A DNA stretch of 64,000 bases, from assembly GCA_948567375.1 (NCBI GenBank), contig OX419756.1:36222333-36286332 (forward strand). Direction: 5' to 3'. This stretch comes from Lunularia cruciata (lineage: Eukaryota; Streptophyta; Marchantiopsida; Lunulariales; Lunulariaceae). Under the pieces are notes generated by a model that did no database searches, was not told the origin of the DNA, and worked only from the letters and a program-made list of their open reading frames with translations. The first letter of the stretch is position 1. The number at the start of each line of letters is the position of its first letter. A program made the position numbers and the translations under genes. Shown piece after piece: positions 20,407 to 31,482 of this stretch.

Positions 20407-23400
20407 ATGGGGAAACTTCCGGTTTTCTTTGGCAAGGATGGAGAAGATGTGGAGGCCTTTGTGAGAGACTTCAAGAGAGCTTGCATAGGAAACAATGAGA
20501 GGAGGAAGAATGAGTGGGCCTCATTATTACCAGATTTCTTTGAGGATGCAGCACTTACATGGTATGAGTCAGAATACCAAAAGAGAGAGAGGAGAGAGGG
20601 GGAAGAGGAGTCTTGGGAGACTTTGACTTCAGCACTCATTGAGAACTTTCTTCCTGATGAGAGTTATGAGAGATTGATGAGTGAGGTTACATTTCTCAAG
20701 CAAGGAGATGGAGAGAAAGTGAGGGTCTATGTGGAAAGAGTGGAAAAGTTGGAGTCCAGATTTCGCATAGTGTTGAGGAAGGGTGGGGATGATGTGGAGA
20801 CTACAATGATTGGCATAGGGGCCATGCTCACCAAGAATTTTGTGGGAGGATTGAGACCACAAATTAGAAGCAAGGTGAGATATGAGAAACCTTCTTCCAA
20901 GGTTGAAGCTATCAAGATCGCAATTCGTATGGAGGAGAGTTTGGAAGGGGATGAGAGTGATTTGGTGGTGAAGGAGGTTGTGCATCCTCCTCAAGGCTAC
21001 AAGTATGGTGGAACTTCTGATACTTTGGTGACAAGGGTTGCACCACAAGTAGTAGTTGCTCCAATTCTTGCACCTCCACCAAAAGATCCACTCCAAACCA
21101 TCACAGAACAACTTGCGGATCTCAAGATCAATGTGGTGCAACTATGGGAGAAGAGAGAGGTGGATCAGAATGTAGGGAGAGGACCTAGGAGTTATGGAAA
21201 CTATCCATATAGAGGAGGCCAACCAGCCAACAATTTCAATGATAGAAATTGTTTTGGTTGTGGAGGAAGAGGCCATATCCAAAGGAATTGCCCAAATTCC
21301 ACTTACCATGGAGGAAGGGGTTATGAGGGAGCCAATAGAGGGAAAGAGGGAGGTAGTGAAACCCAAGTGGCTCCTAATCCCAACAAAGGTAAGGGGATAG
21401 CATCCATAGATGTGGTTGAGAGCAAGTATGAGAAGGGAGAGTGCTCAAACTCCAAGGGTCTTAATTTGGAGCTTTTGGCACAAGAGAAGAAGAGAGCTCG
21501 TTTTGCAGAGGATGTTCACTCTTCTCAAGGATTTACTTCAAGCAAGGATACTCCTATGTCTACTAGGAGCACTCGCACCTCAACACCATCAACAACAAAG
21601 ACTCCAAGGAAGAAGTTGGGGATGGAGGACTTCTTGATCTCAAAGCAACAATGGAACTACAATGTGTTGGAGGATGTTGGTAGTCACAAGGCTAACATCA
21701 CAGTGGGCCAATTAATTGCTTTGAACCCTACCTTGAGAAAGGAGCTTAGAGGTGGTTTGAGTTCTACAAGGAGCAAAAAGAAGAAGAAGGCAAAAGTTCC
21801 AGTATCAATGGGGGTGGTGGATGCCAAGCCAGCACCATGGGAGGCTTGTGAATATGCCTCCAAGATTGATGTGAGAGTGAATGGTCACAACATCAAGGAT
21901 GCATTGGTTGATGGAGGATCAGCAGTGAATGCCATGTCAGAAAGGTTGATGAAGAAGTTGGGTATGATACCCTCAAGACCTTCAACATTTGTGGTGAGCA
22001 TGGCAAACAAGCAACAAGTTCGACCAGTAGGGGTGATGGATAAGGTGGTAGTTTCAGTTATGGGAGTTCAAAATCTCATGACTTTCCAAGTCTTGAAGGA
22101 TTCAAGCTATGACTTACTTCTTGGGAGGCCATGGTTGAGAGCAGCACGCACAACTGATCGATGGCACAAAGGGTACTTGAGGATTGGGCCATCAAACCAT
22201 AGAGTCATTGTTCCTGTGACTAACACCACCAACACTTCACATTCAGATACCCCATCTTCTAATTATTGGGAATCAGATTCTGAAGAAGGAGCTTCAGGTG
22301 TGGACACAAGCATGGAAGAGGAGACTTCCACGGAGGAAGATGAATCTGAATCTGATTCAGATGTGTATCCCTTGTGTGCTATGGATTTTGCACCTAAGCC
22401 AGAGGTTTTGAAGGACCCAGATAAATCACCATTGACACTTGAGGAGGTAGAGAGAAGGTTATCTACCCTCAAGTATGGCCCAAATGTTACCAAGGAGGAG
22501 AAGGTGAGATTTGAGGAGATTTTCCGCAAGTTCATCCATGTGTTTGCTTTTAGTTACAAGGATTTGAAGGAAGTCACCTTGGAGGAGCACAAGATAGAGG
22601 TGGAGTCACATGCAAGACCAATCCGCCAAAAGCAACGTCGCATTAGCCCACCAATATCTTTGGTTGTGAAGGAGGAGATTGATAAGCTCAAGGAGGCTGG
22701 ATTTATCTTTGAGGTGGAGAATTCAGAATGGGTGTCTCCAATTGTCATTGTGAAGAAAAAGAATGGCAAGCTTCGGGTATGTGTGGATTACAAGAAGCTC
22801 AATGCTGTTACCAAGAAGGACTACTACCCATTGCCATTCATTGATGAGATCTTGGAGGAGGTTGCAGGTCATGAGAGGTACAGTTTTGGAGATGGTTATA
22901 GTGGATATAACCAAATCAAGATTGCACCAGAGCATCAACAACTCACCACATTCACCACACCTTGGGGAACTTACGCTTTCAAGGTCATGCCTTTTGGGCT
23001 TTGCAATGCTCCAGCCACATTTCAACGGTTCATGAACAAGGTATTTGAACCTTTCATTGGGAAATTTGTGAGAGATTTCATTGATGACTTTTGTGTCTAT
23101 GGGAGCAAGGAGGAGCACTTTGAGCACCTAATCAAAGTCTTGCAACGCTTGGATGAGGCAAATGCATCACTCAACCCAGAGAAGTGCATTTTTGGATGTG
23201 AAGAAGGTCTACTTTTGGGGCACATCATCTCCAAGGATGGAATAGCAGTTGATCCTGAGAAGGTGAGGAAAATCTCAGACCTTCCATTCCCTTCAAGCTT
23301 GACAAAGTTACGCCAATTCTTGGGAATGGTTGGGTACTATAGGAGGTTCATCTTCTCATTTTCCAACAAGGCTTATGCATTGACCATCTACATGAAGAAG

Positions 23401-25233
23401 GGTGTAGATTACATGGTGATTTTGGAAGACAAGGAGGCTCTCAAAGCTTTTGAGGAGCTCAAGCAATCCCTTGTTGTAGCTCCAATTCTTGCTAAACCTG
23501 ATTGGAGTAAGCCTTTCATCCTCTACACTGATGCTTCTAATGTAGCTATAGGATGCACTCTTAGTCAATTAGACCAAGATGGGCATGATCATCCAATAGC
23601 TTATGCTAGTAGGCAGATGGTTTCAGCAGAGAAGAACTACTCTGTCACAGAGAGAGAAGGGTTGGCAGTGATCTTTGGTCTCAAGAAGTTTAGACACTAC
23701 TTGATTGGAGGGAAAGCCACAATTGTCACGGATCACAAGGCTTTGAAGTACATCTTCAACAAGCCTAATGTTGAAGGGAGACTAGCAAGGTGGATGATTC
23801 TCTTGTCTGAGTATGACTACACAATTGAGGATAGGCCAGGAAAGAAACATGCAAATGCTGATTTGTTATCTAGAGCCTATGATCATGATGGAGATGAGCC
23901 AGTAGATGATTCCTTCCCGGATGAGGAGCTCATGACAATCTCAGTCACTCAAGAGATTCCAATGGAGTACAAGGAGATTGTGGATTTTGTGACAAGAGGT
24001 AACTATCCCGAAGGGATGCATGCTAGGGAGAGGAAGGCCCTTGCAGCAAGATCTAGACCTTACACAATGGTGGATGATATTCTTTTTCACCAAGGAGCAG
24101 ATGGTCTACTTCGAAGAGCAGTGGGTAAGGAAGAGTCTATCCTACTCATAAAGGAGTTTCATGAAGGTTTAGTATGTGGAGGACACTTTGCAGGAAAGGT
24201 GACTGCTTTCAAGATTCTAGATGCAGGTTACCATTGGAGAGGGATTTTCAAGGATTGTCTTGATTATTGCAAAACTTGTCATGTTTGTCAAGCTTTTGCT
24301 AGAAAGTCTACATCCACTCCACCACTTAGATCAATTCCATTGCTAGGACCCTTTGAGAAGTGGGGAATTGATTTTGTAGGACCTCTCAATAGAACCCCAA
24401 GGAACAATCGGTACATTGTGGTAGTTACTGATTACCTTACCAAGTGGGTTGAGGCTAGACCATTGAGGGACAAGAATGAAGATGAAGTGGGTAGATTTCT
24501 TTATGAACGCATTATCACTAGGTTTGGATGCCCTTTGGAGTTGGTTTCTGATAGAGGAGGAGAGTTTACAGGAAGCATTACTACAGCCATGCTACGACAT
24601 TTCTCTATCACACATCGAGTAACTACATCCTATAAGCCAAATTCCAATGGCTTGGCAGAGAGAACCAATCAGACCTTGTGCATGATGTTGGCCAAAGATG
24701 CAGAAATGGAGGGGGCTAAACATCATTGGGACAAGAGGATTCATGCAGTTTTGTGGGAGTATAGGACAACCATGAAGACTTCCACTGGATATTCTCCATT
24801 CCAATTGGTGTATGGTATTGAGTCTACCTTACCTATTCACTTTGATCTTCCTACCTTCCAAAGCATTCATAGGAGATTGAAGAAATCACAAGGAAGTGAT
24901 GCAGAGAAGTCAAGGAAGGATCAACTCATGGAGTTGGAAGAGGCAAGAGCAGTTGCTATGGTTCGAGTGGAGCAAGCCCAAAGGAAACAAAAGGAGAGCT
25001 ATGACAAGAGGCAAGGCAAGAAGAAGGTGGAGCCTTTCAAAGAAGGTGATTGGGTAATGTTGTTTGATTCCATTCGATTCAAGAGAGTACAAAAGAAGTT
25101 TTTGCCTAAGTACTTTGGACCTTTCATAGTAGAGAAGGTGTGGGGAAATTACACTTATGATCTCAAGGAGTTGGGAGGAAGACACTTTGATAGGATTAAC
25201 CATGATAAGTTGAAGATGTACCATAGAAGGTAG
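20407..25233 (+). CDS. Gag-Pol polyprotein of the Ty3/gypsy element
   Basis: 1,608 codons, uninterrupted, ATG at 20,407. Gag domain at about residues 10-180 (WASLLPDFFEDAALTWYES); zinc knuckle CFGCGGRGHIQRNC at 282-295; lysine/serine-rich linker; aspartic protease near 498-580 with LVDGGSAVN (DGG where DSG/DTG is usual) and LLLGRPWL; acidic linker 620-655; reverse transcriptase about 755-930 with FGDGYSGYNQI, MPFGLCNAPATFQ and active-site FIDDF at 891-895; RNase H about 1,035-1,155 with YTDAS, TERE and TDH; integrase zinc domain (H..H..CKTCHVC, 1,252-1,294) and core with Asp1322 (GIDFVGP), Asp1382 (SDRGGEF) and Glu1418 (ERTNQ); C-terminal GPF.. segment without chromodomain. Gag and Pol share one frame with no visible frameshift site, so the Gag excess must be set another way. 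Confidence 0.96.
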   Translation: MGKLPVFFGKDGEDVEAFVRDFKRACIGNNERRKNEWASLLPDFFEDAALTWYESEYQKRERREGEEESWETLTSALIENFLPDESYERLMSEVTFLKQGDGEKVRVYVERVEKLESRFRIVLRKGGDDVETTMIGIGAMLTKNFVGGLRPQIRSKVRYEKPSSKVEAIKIAIRMEESLEGDESDLVVKEVVHPPQGYKYGGTSDTLVTRVAPQVVVAPILAPPPKDPLQTITEQLADLKINVVQLWEKREVDQNVGRGPRSYGNYPYRGGQPANNFNDRNCFGCGGRGHIQRNCPNSTYHGGRGYEGANRGKEGGSETQVAPNPNKGKGIASIDVVESKYEKGECSNSKGLNLELLAQEKKRARFAEDVHSSQGFTSSKDTPMSTRSTRTSTPSTTKTPRKKLGMEDFLISKQQWNYNVLEDVGSHKANITVGQLIALNPTLRKELRGGLSSTRSKKKKKAKVPVSMGVVDAKPAPWEACEYASKIDVRVNGHNIKDALVDGGSAVNAMSERLMKKLGMIPSRPSTFVVSMANKQQVRPVGVMDKVVVSVMGVQNLMTFQVLKDSSYDLLLGRPWLRAARTTDRWHKGYLRIGPSNHRVIVPVTNTTNTSHSDTPSSNYWESDSEEGASGVDTSMEEETSTEEDESESDSDVYPLCAMDFAPKPEVLKDPDKSPLTLEEVERRLSTLKYGPNVTKEEKVRFEEIFRKFIHVFAFSYKDLKEVTLEEHKIEVESHARPIRQKQRRISPPISLVVKEEIDKLKEAGFIFEVENSEWVSPIVIVKKKNGKLRVCVDYKKLNAVTKKDYYPLPFIDEILEEVAGHERYSFGDGYSGYNQIKIAPEHQQLTTFTTPWGTYAFKVMPFGLCNAPATFQRFMNKVFEPFIGKFVRDFIDDFCVYGSKEEHFEHLIKVLQRLDEANASLNPEKCIFGCEEGLLLGHIISKDGIAVDPEKVRKISDLPFPSSLTKLRQFLGMVGYYRRFIFSFSNKAYALTIYMKKGVDYMVILEDKEALKAFEELKQSLVVAPILAKPDWSKPFILYTDASNVAIGCTLSQLDQDGHDHPIAYASRQMVSAEKNYSVTEREGLAVIFGLKKFRHYLIGGKATIVTDHKALKYIFNKPNVEGRLARWMILLSEYDYTIEDRPGKKHANADLLSRAYDHDGDEPVDDSFPDEELMTISVTQEIPMEYKEIVDFVTRGNYPEGMHARERKALAARSRPYTMVDDILFHQGADGLLRRAVGKEESILLIKEFHEGLVCGGHFAGKVTAFKILDAGYHWRGIFKDCLDYCKTCHVCQAFARKSTSTPPLRSIPLLGPFEKWGIDFVGPLNRTPRNNRYIVVVTDYLTKWVEARPLRDKNEDEVGRFLYERIITRFGCPLELVSDRGGEFTGSITTAMLRHFSITHRVTTSYKPNSNGLAERTNQTLCMMLAKDAEMEGAKHHWDKRIHAVLWEYRTTMKTSTGYSPFQLVYGIESTLPIHFDLPTFQSIHRRLKKSQGSDAEKSRKDQLMELEEARAVAMVRVEQAQRKQKESYDKRQGKKKVEPFKEGDWVMLFDSIRFKRVQKKFLPKYFGPFIVEKVWGNYTYDLKELGGRHFDRINHDKLKMYHRR

Positions 25234-25268
25234 AGAGACCTTCACTTTGAGGACAAAGTGAAAACTTA

Positions 25269-25281
25269 GTCCGGGGGTAAA
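25269..25281 (+). other. Polypurine tract of the gypsy element
   Basis: gtccgggggtaaa lies directly before the 3' LTR, 36 bp after the gag-pol stop. It is the expected position for the plus-strand primer, though the purine run is short. Confidence 0.7.
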
Positions 25282-25973
25282 TGTAACACCCATTTGTGCA
25301 TGTGTGTGGTATTGTGATATTTAGCTTGGTATTACAAGTACTTAAGAGATATTATTTATATAGAGATAAAGGATGGTTCTATATTAGTCATGGTTAGCTT
25401 AAGTTAGTCATAGCTAAGATAGATGGGACCTTACTTTAGAGGAAGTAGAAAAGATGAGCACCACTATTTTGGATTTTAGTGTGTTGACTTGGTATTAATC
25501 CTAGGTGTTTGGCTTTGGGGAAAGAGTTGAGAACTCTTGGGCCCGCAAGCCTTTTTGTTTTGGATTCTTCTTTAGTCCAAGGATAGCCCATGTGAAGGAA
25601 TCCTTGCTTTAGTGGTTGGGTCAAGATAAGACCACATGCTTAGGGGAATATGCCCATGTGAATGGATATTCCTTTCTACTTTTTGACTTTACTTGACTTT
25701 TAGTCTAGTAACTTGAGTTACTACGGTAATTAGTAACTTTGGTACGTAACTATTTCACAAGTATATAAACAAGGAGTGAGGAGGTACTCATCATCCTTTC
25801 ATTTGCAACTATCTCTCTCTCATTGAGTTCTCTAGTGAGCAATGTCTTGAGTCTTGGAGTGTTAGCCTTGGAGGAGTATGATGGAGTTGGGGTTCCTTGC
25901 CTTCTTAGTCCATGGTGCGCTACCATAATAGCCATCAGAGGTTCATCCTGAGTGAGAGACAGGCCGGCTCACA
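25282..25973 (+). repeat. 3' LTR of the intact gypsy element
   Basis: 692 bp, the same as the 5' LTR offset by exactly 7,135 bp. I found no difference on reading. Followed by GAAC, the target duplication. Confidence 0.95.
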
Positions 25974-25977
25974 GAAC

Positions 25978-26250
25978 CACTTGAGTGAGAGAGATCATTT
26001 GTGTAGAATTGGAGAATGCAACTCTAGGTACTCATAGATGTTAGGAATGATATGGAGATAGGTGGCCAAATGCTTAGAGTATTATAAAGTAACATACCCG
26101 GTGAGATTGAACATCATGATCAATTCAACTTCTATGATGTGGTGCCTTTTGGGAAGGATGAAATACTATGTTATAGTTGTAGTTGTCAAGGTAATTGGAC
26201 CAAAGGAAGATTTCATTTTTCCCCTCAATTCACATGTACTTGGACACTGA
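25978..26250 (+). pseudogene. Unidentified coding-like remnant, right part
   Basis: Joins on to 18,142 across the gypsy insertion (one GAAC copy removed). A 62-codon clean stretch at 26,062-26,250 reads MAKCLEYYKVTYPVRLNIM and so on, then a stop. I do not recognise it; see 16,707-18,146. Confidence 0.35.
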
Positions 26251-29245
26251 TAGTAAGGTCCCAAAGACTAACAAGCTCACTTAAAGAAAACCTCATGATG
26301 TGAATAAAAATCATAGTTTTAGGGACTACTACAACAATATTGGATTAGAATTTGGCTGGCCAAAGAAGAAGGTGCATACATTCCATATAAAAATGGCCTT
26401 TATTCTACATCAAAATGGCCTTTGTTCTGAATGAACCATTAGTTCTTGGAGTCTTATGGACTCAATCTACAATGAGCTTCATCATTAGTTACCTATTCGT
26501 AGTGTTCCAAGGTTAGTGACATACCCTCTTGTAAGAATTGACTTTGCACAAGAAATCAAACATGAAATAATAGATAGCAATTATAGTGACACTTTTATCT
26601 TGTTTTTAGTCATTTCCAACATGTATCCTCAAGAGAAAAAACTCATTCTTACCGGATATACTATTAGTACATTGATCCTACGTTGTTATAATGACAAACT
26701 CAATTAGATACTTTTTTCTTATATTAGTTTAATGAGTATATAAACAATAGGGACGTGGATATAAATATAGTTTTGATAAATTTCTCTTCTATATACCACC
26801 TATATCAATATATTCTTATATTCACAAAATAATTATTTGTATAATTACCAACTCAATTATATAGTTTTTCTTCTTACTAGGTTAGTGTTTTAGTGAGAGC
26901 TCCAAGGAAGTAGGTATAAATATAGTTTTGATGATTTGTTATATTATGTAACATTTATATAAAGTTATTCTATTGATTTGCTTTGGAGTATGTAAATAGA
27001 ATAAATAAATATTAATATGGTCAATAAAAGCTTAATTTGTTGTCAATATAAAGATATAATGTGTCAAAGTTTCCTCCAAATGTTATAAATATCAAGAGCA
27101 CAATGTGTAAAAAATACATATATATTAAAATGCATATTCATATTGATATGATCATAACAAGCTTAATTATTTTATCAATCTAAAGATATATTGTGTCAAA
27201 GTTTCCACCAAATATTATAAATACCGAGAGGAAAATGAGTCAAAATACATATATATTAAAATGTGTGCAATCAAGTTATTCAATTTTGTACATATTGTAA
27301 TTAAGACTAAATCATGAGAATAAAGTATAACTTCAAATTTCTAATCTTATTCTCATCTAAATATTAAAAATAAAACTAAAACTTAAATTAAATTCAACAT
27401 TTTATGATCTATCACCAAAATTACACCCAATATAAACAAATACAATAAGAAGGATGAATTTTGAGGAAAATACATCATTGTATCGAAGATATCAACATAA
27501 ACTTAGATCTAGGGGGATTTTGATGTAATATTGTTTTATATTCCAAGACAAGGCTATATTAATAAAATCTTCTATATCACTTTCAGTTTCTTTAAATTTT
27601 ATTTAAGATTATTTCAAAATCAGTTAGATTAACTTATGAGATTTTTACATTCTTTGAACTTATATTTGTATCTAGAATCATTTTAAAGATATGTCTTGCA
27701 CTTTATTTAGTTGCTTTTAATCTTTGTTAAAAGATGATAAATTTTGAAATTTAATCTTCTTCTTGTTTCTTTGATAGGTTGATTTAGTTAATCTAATTTT
27801 CAATATATTTACATGGTAATATTTATCTACTCTTGCCTACACCTTGCAGCTAACTTACTAAAGTATCTAATATAATAAGATCGTAACACATAATTTTATT
27901 TAGGTAATCATGTTAGCTTCATTATTATGAAAGTGATACTTTGAGTTTACTTACTCACCCATCCAAATTAATAAATAAGATAAAATATTTTATCAATATT
28001 TTATCACGGCAGTGGGTTTAAGTATGTCCTTGAGAACCAAGTTCATTGTATACTTCTTGTATTATTTGATTGAGATATTCAGAATAGTAGTTTATAACAA
28101 ACTCTAGAATCCTATGATTTTAAGAATTCATTCTATTCTTTTTATCTTCAGAATAAAACATACCATATCTACAGATTTTATGAAGGTAAATCATTCAATA
28201 TATGATTATACTTGCAGTTTCATTCAAAATTAAATAATTCTTGTGTGATTCACTCCATACCGAGTTCTTATTATTAGATTCTATTTTTATGTGATAGGTT
28301 GTAGTAACTTTTGAATACAAAAATCTTTCCTATACTTTAAGTGCCTTTCCAAGACAAAATTTCTATACTGTCTCAAGAAGTAATAATCCTTCTGCATATT
28401 ATCTTACGAGTACAATAAGCATGAGATTATAATATACTATGTATATAGTGGGTTCAAAGTACTTATGTATTACTGATAAACAAGCCAATAAATTTCTTTC
28501 TCTCTTTAACCTGTTGTCTTACTTTCATCTTTCTAACTGTTTTTGGTTCTTGAGTTCAAGATATACATGCAAATACAAATAATAATCTAACAGAATTTTA
28601 CTTGTAGTCTGAATCAAGATCAGAAAAATAATTACAGCCCTTTAAAAGTACAAGAATATTGATAATTAAATTATAAAAATTAAAGTTAGAATAAAATTCA
28701 TTACAACATTCAAATTTATTTTGGAAACTTATAAGTGGATAAAATACGATTTGTTAGATAGACATAGCTAGGATTTATATTTTGTATTTATATTGAAATC
28801 TTGTACCATTATATAATGCATCTAGCTATTCATATAGTTATAATAATTATAACTGTAATTTCTCCTCTGATTATTATGTCATGGAGTAAGCTAATTGTTT
28901 TGACTACCTCTTGATTTTCTAGATCAGAGCAATAAACTAATATGATGGATATTTAACTAATAGGTATCAACTAAATTATCTTATGGAAAAATCTTTACCT
29001 TTAAATTTGCTTACATTATTTATATTACAGAATTAATATTAAAAAAATCAAGCTCTAAAATTTTATACCATTATCAGATAAACGCACTTTAGAGTGGATT
29101 TAGATGATCCAAATTTGAAAATATTATTATTGAAATACAAGGATAAACTTTAATTTATTAGCTGTAAATTATCACATATTTGCTGTCTTAAAGAGTCCAT
29201 ATTCTATATGGAGTTCTAAGACCACGAATCAGACCAAGATGGTCT
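26251..29245. other. AT-rich spacer, no gene seen
   Basis: Except for the tandem duplication at 27,011-27,263 I see no gene, RNA gene or transposon terminus. Confidence 0.6.
27011..27263. repeat. Tandem duplication, two ~130-bp AT-rich units
   Basis: Units start at 27,011 (attaatatggtcaataaaag) and 27,142 (attgatatgatcataacaag). Both contain tgtgtcaaagtttcc and end in acatatatattaaaatg. They differ at many positions, so the duplication is old. Confidence 0.75.
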
Positions 29246-29400
29246 TGATGCATATAGCATTCAATAAGATTTGCATGATGATAATATATAATATGTGACA
29301 CAGAGGAATATCTACTGGAGGACTTCGTCAACCACTAGATATTCCTCTATGTCACATATTATATATTATCATCATGCAAATCTTATTGAATGCTATATCA
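29246..29400. repeat. Long near-perfect hairpin (64-68-bp arms, 23-nt loop)
   Basis: The left arm 29,246-29,313 and right arm 29,337-29,400 are reverse complements except for a 4-nt gcat insertion near the outer end of the left arm and one C/T mismatch. The loop is 29,314-29,336. A transcript would fold into a stem of more than 60 bp, like a young plant MIRNA or siRNA hairpin. It could also be a foldback element. It lies 2.1 kb upstream of the nonaspanin gene. Confidence 0.85.
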
Positions 29401-30385
29401 AGTGGGTTATACTTACAATGATGAAAAGTGATCTACAAATTAAAATGGCTCTAAGATATATGAGTCCTCTATATGGTCTCCTTTGGTCAGTTAGATTTGC
29501 AAATCAACTAAGATTTCATTTTACTATAACACTGCGGACTATTTTATTTCGAAGATACGATTCTGATGGTCCCTTACACTTGTAGAAAATAGAAAATCAC
29601 TAAGGGTCAAATGAACTGGTCCACTTCAATTTCTCCCCATATTTGAATCTCTCAATTTGAGATATACAAATACCAGAGTAGTACCAAGTTTCGTCCACGC
29701 AGCACCGAGTCGTAGGAATTCACTTAAAGCAAGTGGGTTGTTTGACTCTATTGACTCTTTACCTAATGTGTACATCGAAGGTTGATTGAATGATATTTAT
29801 TGATAATAGAAAGAAACTAGTTGGAAAGATCCAATGATGTCGTCAGTATAGTTTAAACTATTGCAGTACGGATCCTCTGCAAGAAACTATTTCATAGAAG
29901 ATTCAGCGAGAAGAACGAGATCCCTTTCACTGGCGTCATTATGTGAGCATTTGTCACCGCCTTGCTTTATGGGAGCTTCCCAGAGAGTCACTAGTTAGGC
30001 AGTTTGTTCTCGAACAAATCATAATTTACGTACCAAAGGAAAATGCACATAAACCTCGAGTACTAGAGTCAAGGCTCTTGCTTACAATACCCAAGTACGA
30101 AGATAAGACAAGGCATTTAGGATAAGTATTTGGGAATACGCGAAGTAATGACATAAGAGTTTCGTGTCATTAAGGATGCACTTAAGAGGGAAAGCTACCT
30201 CGTTCATCATCTCAAAATGCTTTCTTATCGTATGGACTATGCACTCCAAGATGCAATCATCATCTACATCACTCACAAATCCGGATTATTATAGAAGAGA
30301 ACGGTAGAATCATGATCAATATCTTCACATCAATTCATGATCACTATCATCGTATCTTGGATCAAAATTCTGGTAAGAGAAACGT
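29401..30385. other. Spacer with intermediate composition, no gene recognised
   Basis: Less AT-rich than the DNA to its left. Short open frames (for example 29,943-30,125 on plus) have no recognisable motif. Confidence 0.5.
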
Positions 30386-30755
30386 GCGTTCTACTATCCA
30401 AGACCTTCACTTGAAGAAGTGAAAGGAGGGCCTCGCTTGTTAATTCTACTACTCAAGCTTCGACCTTGTATATGCGAACTACTCCTCGAATCGAGAAAAG
30501 GTGGAAATATTTTGTTTAAGAACTAAACTTGGCAATAACAATATGGACAGATGATCGGATGTTCCGTGGAAAGAGCGTTCTACGATCTAAAACCTTCACT
30601 TGAAGTAGTGAAGGAAGAGCCTTTGCATGTTAGTTCTACTACACAAACCTCGACCTTGAAAACTCTTCGGATGGTGAAAAGGGAAAACCATTTTGTTCAA
30701 GAACTAAACTTGCAAGAACAGCATGGAAGGATAATCGGATGTTTCGTGTTTTGAC
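30386..30755. repeat. Tandem duplication, two ~189-bp units
   Basis: Units start at 30,386 and 30,575 with gcgttctac. Both have a palindrome (CCTTCACTtgaagtAGTGAAGG-like), a ttctactac..cgaccttg segment, a gaactaaacttg segment, and end at atcggatgttccgtg or atcggatgtttcgtg. Lies about 0.7-1.1 kb upstream of the nonaspanin start codon. No function is visible. Confidence 0.8.
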
Positions 30756-31482
30756 CGTGCAAGGGATGGGACCGACGGAGATATTCTACTTCCCGAAAGA
30801 ACCGCATTGGTAGGCATAACGTACAGACGGCGGAGACGACTATCTTGACCTCTTTGCTAGAAGAGAGAAGAGTCTAGCGGAGGAGCATGGCACCCGCCAA
30901 TAATGTGGAACTGGTGCTGCCGAAGTCAGTCGTGTAGTTGACAAGAATCCAGCTTTTTGTTGCCTAGTAGAGGTGATTGACGGTTGAGGTTGCGCAAATT
31001 CGGCCAAGTGCCACGTTTGGCAGGGAAGATGGAGAGCATGATGGTATGAGGGAGAGTGCGTGTCCCAGGTCTCTGGTTCGTAAGAAAAGCAGGAGGGCGG
31101 GTCTGAAGAAGATGAGTTGCGGACAGATAGTGCACGAGGGTAGATTGGAAGAAGAGAGAAGGAGAGTTGAGGAGAGCTCGAGCGTCGGATCTTTGTCGCG
31201 CATTCGACGCGATCGTGTTGGTAATCGATTTCTTGGTCTTTGAGTTCTCGGAGGCGAGGTTTTCACGGGTAATTGGCCTAGGGTTGTGGAGTCAGAGCAC
31301 GGGATGCATGCGGGGGAGCAAATATATCGGGAGGCTTTGATTCATTGAGTTTATGGATCAAATCTTTTGTGTTTCGTTGCCGAAGTGAGCAGAAGAGCAG
31401 GGGAGGTAGAGGAGGGTTACGGGAGTGAGAGACTAAGAAGCGGAAACAACGAGGTCAAGTTTAGGATCTGTTCTGTCCGACG
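30756..31482 (+). promoter_or_regulatory. Probable promoter and 5' UTR region of the nonaspanin gene
   Basis: Purine-rich, GC-richer sequence directly upstream of the start codon, as is common for plant housekeeping 5' regions. An aaatata stretch at about 31,320 is a weak TATA candidate. The transcription start cannot be placed. Open frames on both strands here (for example 30,977-31,243) look like by-products of the composition. Confidence 0.4.

Larger units (their letters stand above)
18147..25973 (+). mobile_element. Complete Ty3/gypsy LTR retrotransposon, apparently intact
   Basis: 7,827 bp with two 692-bp direct LTRs (18,147-18,838; 25,282-25,973) that look identical on reading. TG..CA ends; flanks GAAC (18,143-18,146) and GAAC (25,974-25,977) give a 4-bp target duplication. 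Order: LTR, primer-binding site, long leader, small zinc-knuckle ORF, single gag-pol ORF (Gag, zinc knuckle, protease, RT, RNase H, integrase), polypurine tract, LTR. RT-before-integrase order defines Ty3/gypsy. No chromodomain is seen at the C-terminus, so it is unlike the chromovirus at 11-14.5 kb. All main catalytic motifs are present and the frame is unbroken, which with identical LTRs indicates a recent insertion. Confidence 0.95.

Noticed and set aside
20629-21141. Long minus-strand open frame (170 codons) opposite gag
   Set aside because: Antisense shadow of the intact gag-pol frame; no motif and no independent support.
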